This document shows, one piece after another, positions 61,095 through 64,000 of a stretch of 64,000 bases of DNA (within the stretch, counting starts at the first letter, position 1; each line of letters begins with the position of its first letter). Made by a program: the position numbers and the translations under genes. The stretch comes from Faecalibacterium prausnitzii. Its GTDB lineage: Bacteria > Bacillota > Clostridia > Oscillospirales > Ruminococcaceae. A model generated the notes under the pieces. That model did not search any database, had not been told where the DNA came from, and saw only the letters and a program-made list of their open reading frames with translations. The stretch is taken from positions 434,001 to 498,000 of the forward strand of contig NZ_PRLE01000001.1 in NCBI RefSeq assembly GCF_003287495.1, written 5' to 3'.

Positions 61095-61809
61095 CGCCAA
61101 ACTGCCCTTTCCACTCCAGATAAGCGCCCCGGATGGCTGCATAGCCGTTCCGGCTGACGCCCAGTTCCACGCCGTTCTGGAGCATCACTTTGTAATTGCT
61201 GATCTGCCGGATATACCGCATGTTGACCACAAAGCTGCGCCCGACCCGCAAAAAACCGTCTTCCTGCAGGGAGGCGGGCAGGTCCGTCAGTTTGCCGTAG
61301 TAGGAGCAGAGCGGCTTGTGGAGCGTTTCACCATAGACATTGATCTTTCGCAGGTCGCTCTCCAGATAATAGATCTGATCCAGCGGTACCTCTGTCTCGC
61401 GCCGCCCCTGCCGGATGGGCAGCGTCCGGCACTCCCGGCTGTGCTCGGCAAGCACGGCATCCAGACAGCTGGGCAGCATCCGCTCCATATCCCGCTTGAG
61501 GAGATACCGGAACGCACGGACCGTGTAGCCCTCAGGAGCAAACTCCAGATAGGCTGAAATGTACACCAGCACCAGCTCCGGGTTCTGCTGCTTGAGCCGC
61601 CGCCCCAGTGCAATGCCGGTCATGGTCTCCAGGTCCACGTCCAGCAGGGCCAGCTGGTACTGGGCCAGGTCCGTCCGGGCCAGCACCTCCTCGCCCCGGG
61701 TGCAGACGGCGCACTGCACCGGGATGCCCCGCTGTTCCAGGTGCTGCCGGGCAAGTTGTTCCACCTGCCGGGCCACCGCGGGCTCGTCATCACAGATCAG
61801 AATATACAT
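61084..61809 (-). CDS. LytTR-family response regulator
   Basis: 241 residues. The receiver domain begins YILICDDEPAVARQV; the phosphoacceptor Asp is in LALLDVDLETMTG near 57, and the Lys in RYLLKRD near 104. The LytTR DNA-binding domain occupies about 135-240 (LDQIYYLESDLRKINVY, then GFLRVGRSFVVNMRYI). These bind direct repeats upstream of target genes. I chose the second ATG (61809), 9 bases after AGGAGG. A terminator from the upstream transporter ends about 25 bp before it. Confidence 0.92.
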   Translation of the reverse strand: MYILICDDEPAVARQVEQLARQHLEQRGIPVQCAVCTRGEEVLARTDLAQYQLALLDVDLETMTGIALGRRLKQQNPELVLVYISAYLEFAPEGYTVRAFRYLLKRDMERMLPSCLDAVLAEHSRECRTLPIRQGRRETEVPLDQIYYLESDLRKINVYGETLHKPLCSYYGKLTDLPASLQEDGFLRVGRSFVVNMRYIRQISNYKVMLQNGVELGVSRNGYAAIRGAYLEWKGQFGDEL

Positions 61810-61833
61810 GGTCATTTTCCTCCTGTGGAAGCA

Positions 61834-61872
61834 AAAAGAGGCAGTCCTCCGGGAAGGAGGGCCGCCTCTTAG
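61834..61872 (-). terminator. terminator between the Na-symporter and the regulator genes
   Basis: AAGAGGC / GCCTCTT outer and CCTCC / GGAGG inner stems, then five T on the minus strand, ending just before the ribosome binding site of the response regulator. Confidence 0.75.
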
Positions 61873-61909
61873 GGGTCAGTGGTCATTTACAGCGGCCCCG
61901 GCTGCCGGG

Positions 61910-63280
61910 TTACGCCAGGAATTTATCGTACAGGCCAAATGCAAAGATGAACAGCACGATGACCGGCAAACCGTAGGTCAGGTAGCCGCGCATCCAGTCG
62001 TGCACTTTGAGGCCATCGCCGGTGTTGACCTCTTTTTTGTAGTTCTCCCAGCCCCAGCCATAGCGGGAGGTGCAGAACAGCAGGTAGACCAGCGAACCCA
62101 GCGGCAGGAACAGGTTGCTGACGAGGAAATCCTCCAGATCCAGCACGGCGCCGCCGAAGATGGCAAAGCCATCCCAGGCCCAGAGGTTGTAGCCCAGCAC
62201 GCAGGGCAATGAGAGGGCAATGATGAGGAACAGGTTGACCCAGCTGGACTTTTTGCGGTCCCAGTGCATCAGCTCCATATCGCAGCAGATGATGTTCTCA
62301 AACACGGCCAGCACCGTGGAGAGAGCGGCAAACGCCATGAACAGGAAGAACAGGCTGCCCCACAGCCGGCCCATGGCCATGTTGGCAAAAATGTTGGGCA
62401 GGGTGATAAAAATGAGGCTGGGGCCGGAGGTCTGGTCCACGCCATAAGTAAAGCAGGCCGGGAAAATGATGAGGCCGGCCGTAATGGCTACGAAGGTATC
62501 CAGCACCACCACACGGACGGACTCGCCCAGCAGCGCGCGCTCTTTGCCAATGTAGCTGCCAAAGATGGCCATGGCACCCACGCCCAGGCTCAGGGTGAAG
62601 AACGCCTGGTTCATAGCACCCACCAGCGTGTTGACGACGCCCACCTCTTTCATGCGGGCAAAGTCCGGCACCAGATAGAACTTGAGGCCCTCAGCTGCCC
62701 CCGGCATGAACAGGCTGTTGACGGCCAGGATGACCATGATGACCAGCAGAGCGATCATCATGACTTTGGTCACACGCTCCAAGCCGTTCTGCAGGCCACG
62801 GGCACAGACAAAGATGCCGAACACGACCACCACGACCATCCAGAACGCCATGATGCCGGGGCTTGCCAGCATCTCGGTAAAGGCACTTGCCACTTCATCC
62901 GCGGTCAGGCCGGAGAGCTTGCCCGCAGCCGTCATGTAGAAGTAATGCATCATCCAGCCGGCCACGGTGGTGTAGAACATCATCAGCAGGTAGCAGCCAA
63001 TGAGGGTAAAGTAGCCGTGGATGTGCCATTTCTGGCCCGGCTTTTCCAGTGCCTGATAGGCGCGCACCGGACTCTTGTGGCTGGCGCGGCCCACTGCAAA
63101 CTCCATGCTCATGATGGGCAGGCCCAAGATGACCAGGAACAGCAGATAGAACAGCACGAACGCGCCGCCGCCGCCTTGGCCGGCCATGTAGGGGAATTTC
63201 CATACGTTTCCGATGCCGATGGCACAGCCTGCGGAAAGCAGGATAAACCCAAGTCTTGATTTGAGTTTTTCTCGTTCCAT
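61910..63280 (-). CDS. neurotransmitter:sodium symporter (NSS/SNF) family transporter
   Basis: 456 residues and eleven to twelve membrane helices, LeuT fold. The first helix carries the Na+ site signature GIGNVWKFPYMAGQGGGGAF near 25. The prokaryotic short form lacks long termini. Likely imports an amino acid with sodium; the substrate cannot be fixed. ATG 63280 follows GAGGAG. It is followed by a terminator and then the LytTR/GHKL pair on the same strand. Confidence 0.93.
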   Translation of the reverse strand: MEREKLKSRLGFILLSAGCAIGIGNVWKFPYMAGQGGGGAFVLFYLLFLVILGLPIMSMEFAVGRASHKSPVRAYQALEKPGQKWHIHGYFTLIGCYLLMMFYTTVAGWMMHYFYMTAAGKLSGLTADEVASAFTEMLASPGIMAFWMVVVVVFGIFVCARGLQNGLERVTKVMMIALLVIMVILAVNSLFMPGAAEGLKFYLVPDFARMKEVGVVNTLVGAMNQAFFTLSLGVGAMAIFGSYIGKERALLGESVRVVVLDTFVAITAGLIIFPACFTYGVDQTSGPSLIFITLPNIFANMAMGRLWGSLFFLFMAFAALSTVLAVFENIICCDMELMHWDRKKSSWVNLFLIIALSLPCVLGYNLWAWDGFAIFGGAVLDLEDFLVSNLFLPLGSLVYLLFCTSRYGWGWENYKKEVNTGDGLKVHDWMRGYLTYGLPVIVLFIFAFGLYDKFLA

Positions 63281-63420
63281 GATTTTTCTCCTCTTTCTTC
63301 CACCGCCGCACCGATTTGTGCAGCCGGATTTTTGCCCTGCGGGCGTTTCCGTACACCCAGTGCGCATAATGTTACTATTATAGCACAATCCCCGCCGGAT
63401 TACCGGGTTTTTCAATCGTC

Positions 63421-64000
63421 TTATTCTTCATCTTTAAAGAGTGTTTCTTGCATGGAATTCAACTGTTCAAAACTGTACAGACGGTTCAGCGCCTCCACCA
63501 GCTCCTTTTTGGAGAGGCGCGGCGGCAGGCCCAGCGCGTTGAGGAGCTTTGTTTTCCGCTCCGCGCTGCCTGCCGTGCCGGAAAGGCCCCAATCGTACAG
63601 GTCGGTATAGGTGATCTGCCGTCCCTCCGGGCGGGGGGCTGCCGCATCGGCCTCCGTGCCCAGTGCTTCCCGCAGAATCTTGACCACAATGGCGTCGTCC
63701 ACGCCCTCCACGCCCAGAAGCCCCTCTTTGCCGGGCTGGGGTTTCCGCTTCTCCTTGCCGTGAATGGCCGGGACATAAGCCTGCACCACATTCCGCGCCC
63801 CTACTAAATTGGTGATGTAGTTGCGGATGCGGAACCCTGCCGCGTCCGAGTCGGTGAGCAGAATGAGGCCGTTCTTCTTCGCCAGCGCCTTGAACAGCTG
63901 CTGGCGCTTTTTGTCCTTATAGATCGCAAACCCGTCCGTCAGCAGGATCATGGCGTCGGTCAAATGGGAAAGCCGGGCTGCATCGTATTTTCCCTCCACG
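63421..64000 (-). CDS. TOPRIM protein, ribonuclease M5-like (5' end beyond window)
   Basis: Visible part about 193 residues, running from the TOPRIM motif VEGKYD at the window edge to the stop at 63421. It has MILLTDGFAIYKDK and the second acidic motif LTDSDAAGFRIRNYI, followed by a DUF4093-type C-terminal part (GVEGVDDAIVVKILREAL, then TYTDLYDWGLSG). RNase M5 matures 5S rRNA in Firmicutes; relatives in Clostridia are often labelled so. The N-terminus is cut, so the exact member is not certain. Confidence 0.82.
   Translation of the reverse strand, partial: VEGKYDAARLSHLTDAMILLTDGFAIYKDKKRQQLFKALAKKNGLILLTDSDAAGFRIRNYITNLVGARNVVQAYVPAIHGKEKRKPQPGKEGLLGVEGVDDAIVVKILREALGTEADAAAPRPEGRQITYTDLYDWGLSGTAGSAERKTKLLNALGLPPRLSKKELVEALNRLYSFEQLNSMQETLFKDEE

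Overview
The window looks like a chromosomal segment of a GC-rich, low-motility-type gut Firmicute of the Oscillospiraceae/Ruminococcaceae, most like Faecalibacterium or a close relative. This is an inference from gene families, order and codon use, not from an rRNA gene. Supporting signs are a PolC-type replicase, a LytTR/GHKL regulatory pair, PPi-type phosphofructokinases, AspRS of the archaeal/non-discriminating type, and AGGAGG ribosome binding sites. The backbone is GC-rich, while about 39-56 kb is clearly AT-rich and looks acquired.

Layout. 1-1.03 kb: homoserine dehydrogenase (cut by the window edge) and its ACT-domain partner. 1.2-7.2 kb: class A penicillin-binding protein, a small BofC-like exported protein, a Na/phosphate symporter with PhoU domain, a 43-residue protein and a CBS-pair protein. 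7.6-9.7 kb: Asp23 and DAK2 (YloU/YloV) pair. 20.7-9.8 kb, reading leftwards: pyrH-frr-uppS-cdsA-dxr-rseP-ispG-polC, a translation, isoprenoid, envelope and replication cluster with an intrinsic terminator inside it and a strongly folded element between ispG and polC. 20.9-31 kb: AlkD-like protein, tRNA-Gly(TCC), beta-CASP RNase, typA, SGNH hydrolase, two tandem PPi-type phosphofructokinases, AspRS. 31-38.6 kb: a lone priming sugar transferase, MATE exporter, hydroxypyruvate/glycerate module, GNAT enzyme divergent from a GntR/UTRA regulator, then pyrBI.

38.7-56 kb is a surface polysaccharide locus read leftwards: a Cps2T-like transferase, two GT4 and two GT2 enzymes, an EpsG-type polymerase, a pyruvyl transferase-family protein, a Wzx flippase, an Fe-S F420H2-dehydrogenase-beta-like protein, an acyltransferase-3, glmM, two paralogous membrane-anchored alpha/beta hydrolases and a nucleotidyltransferase. 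Its far end contains a glmS tail, a glycosyltransferase remnant and a duplicated 174-bp folded repeat. Two simple-sequence tracts are the most striking content: 15 copies of a pentanucleotide at the 5' end of the acyltransferase gene, which leave it out of frame here, and a run of ten G at the 3' end of a GT2 gene. Both would make the polysaccharide phase-variable. The operon is preceded by a leader ending in a hairpin and U-run, which suggests attenuation or an sRNA.

56.8-64 kb: alanine/Na symporter, a secreted Ser/Ala/Glu-rich protein, a candidate noncoding RNA, an AgrC-like kinase and LytTR regulator placed just behind a terminator that follows an NSS-type Na-symporter, and an RNase M5-like TOPRIM protein cut by the window end. 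All functional calls rest on reading motifs by eye; no database search was possible.
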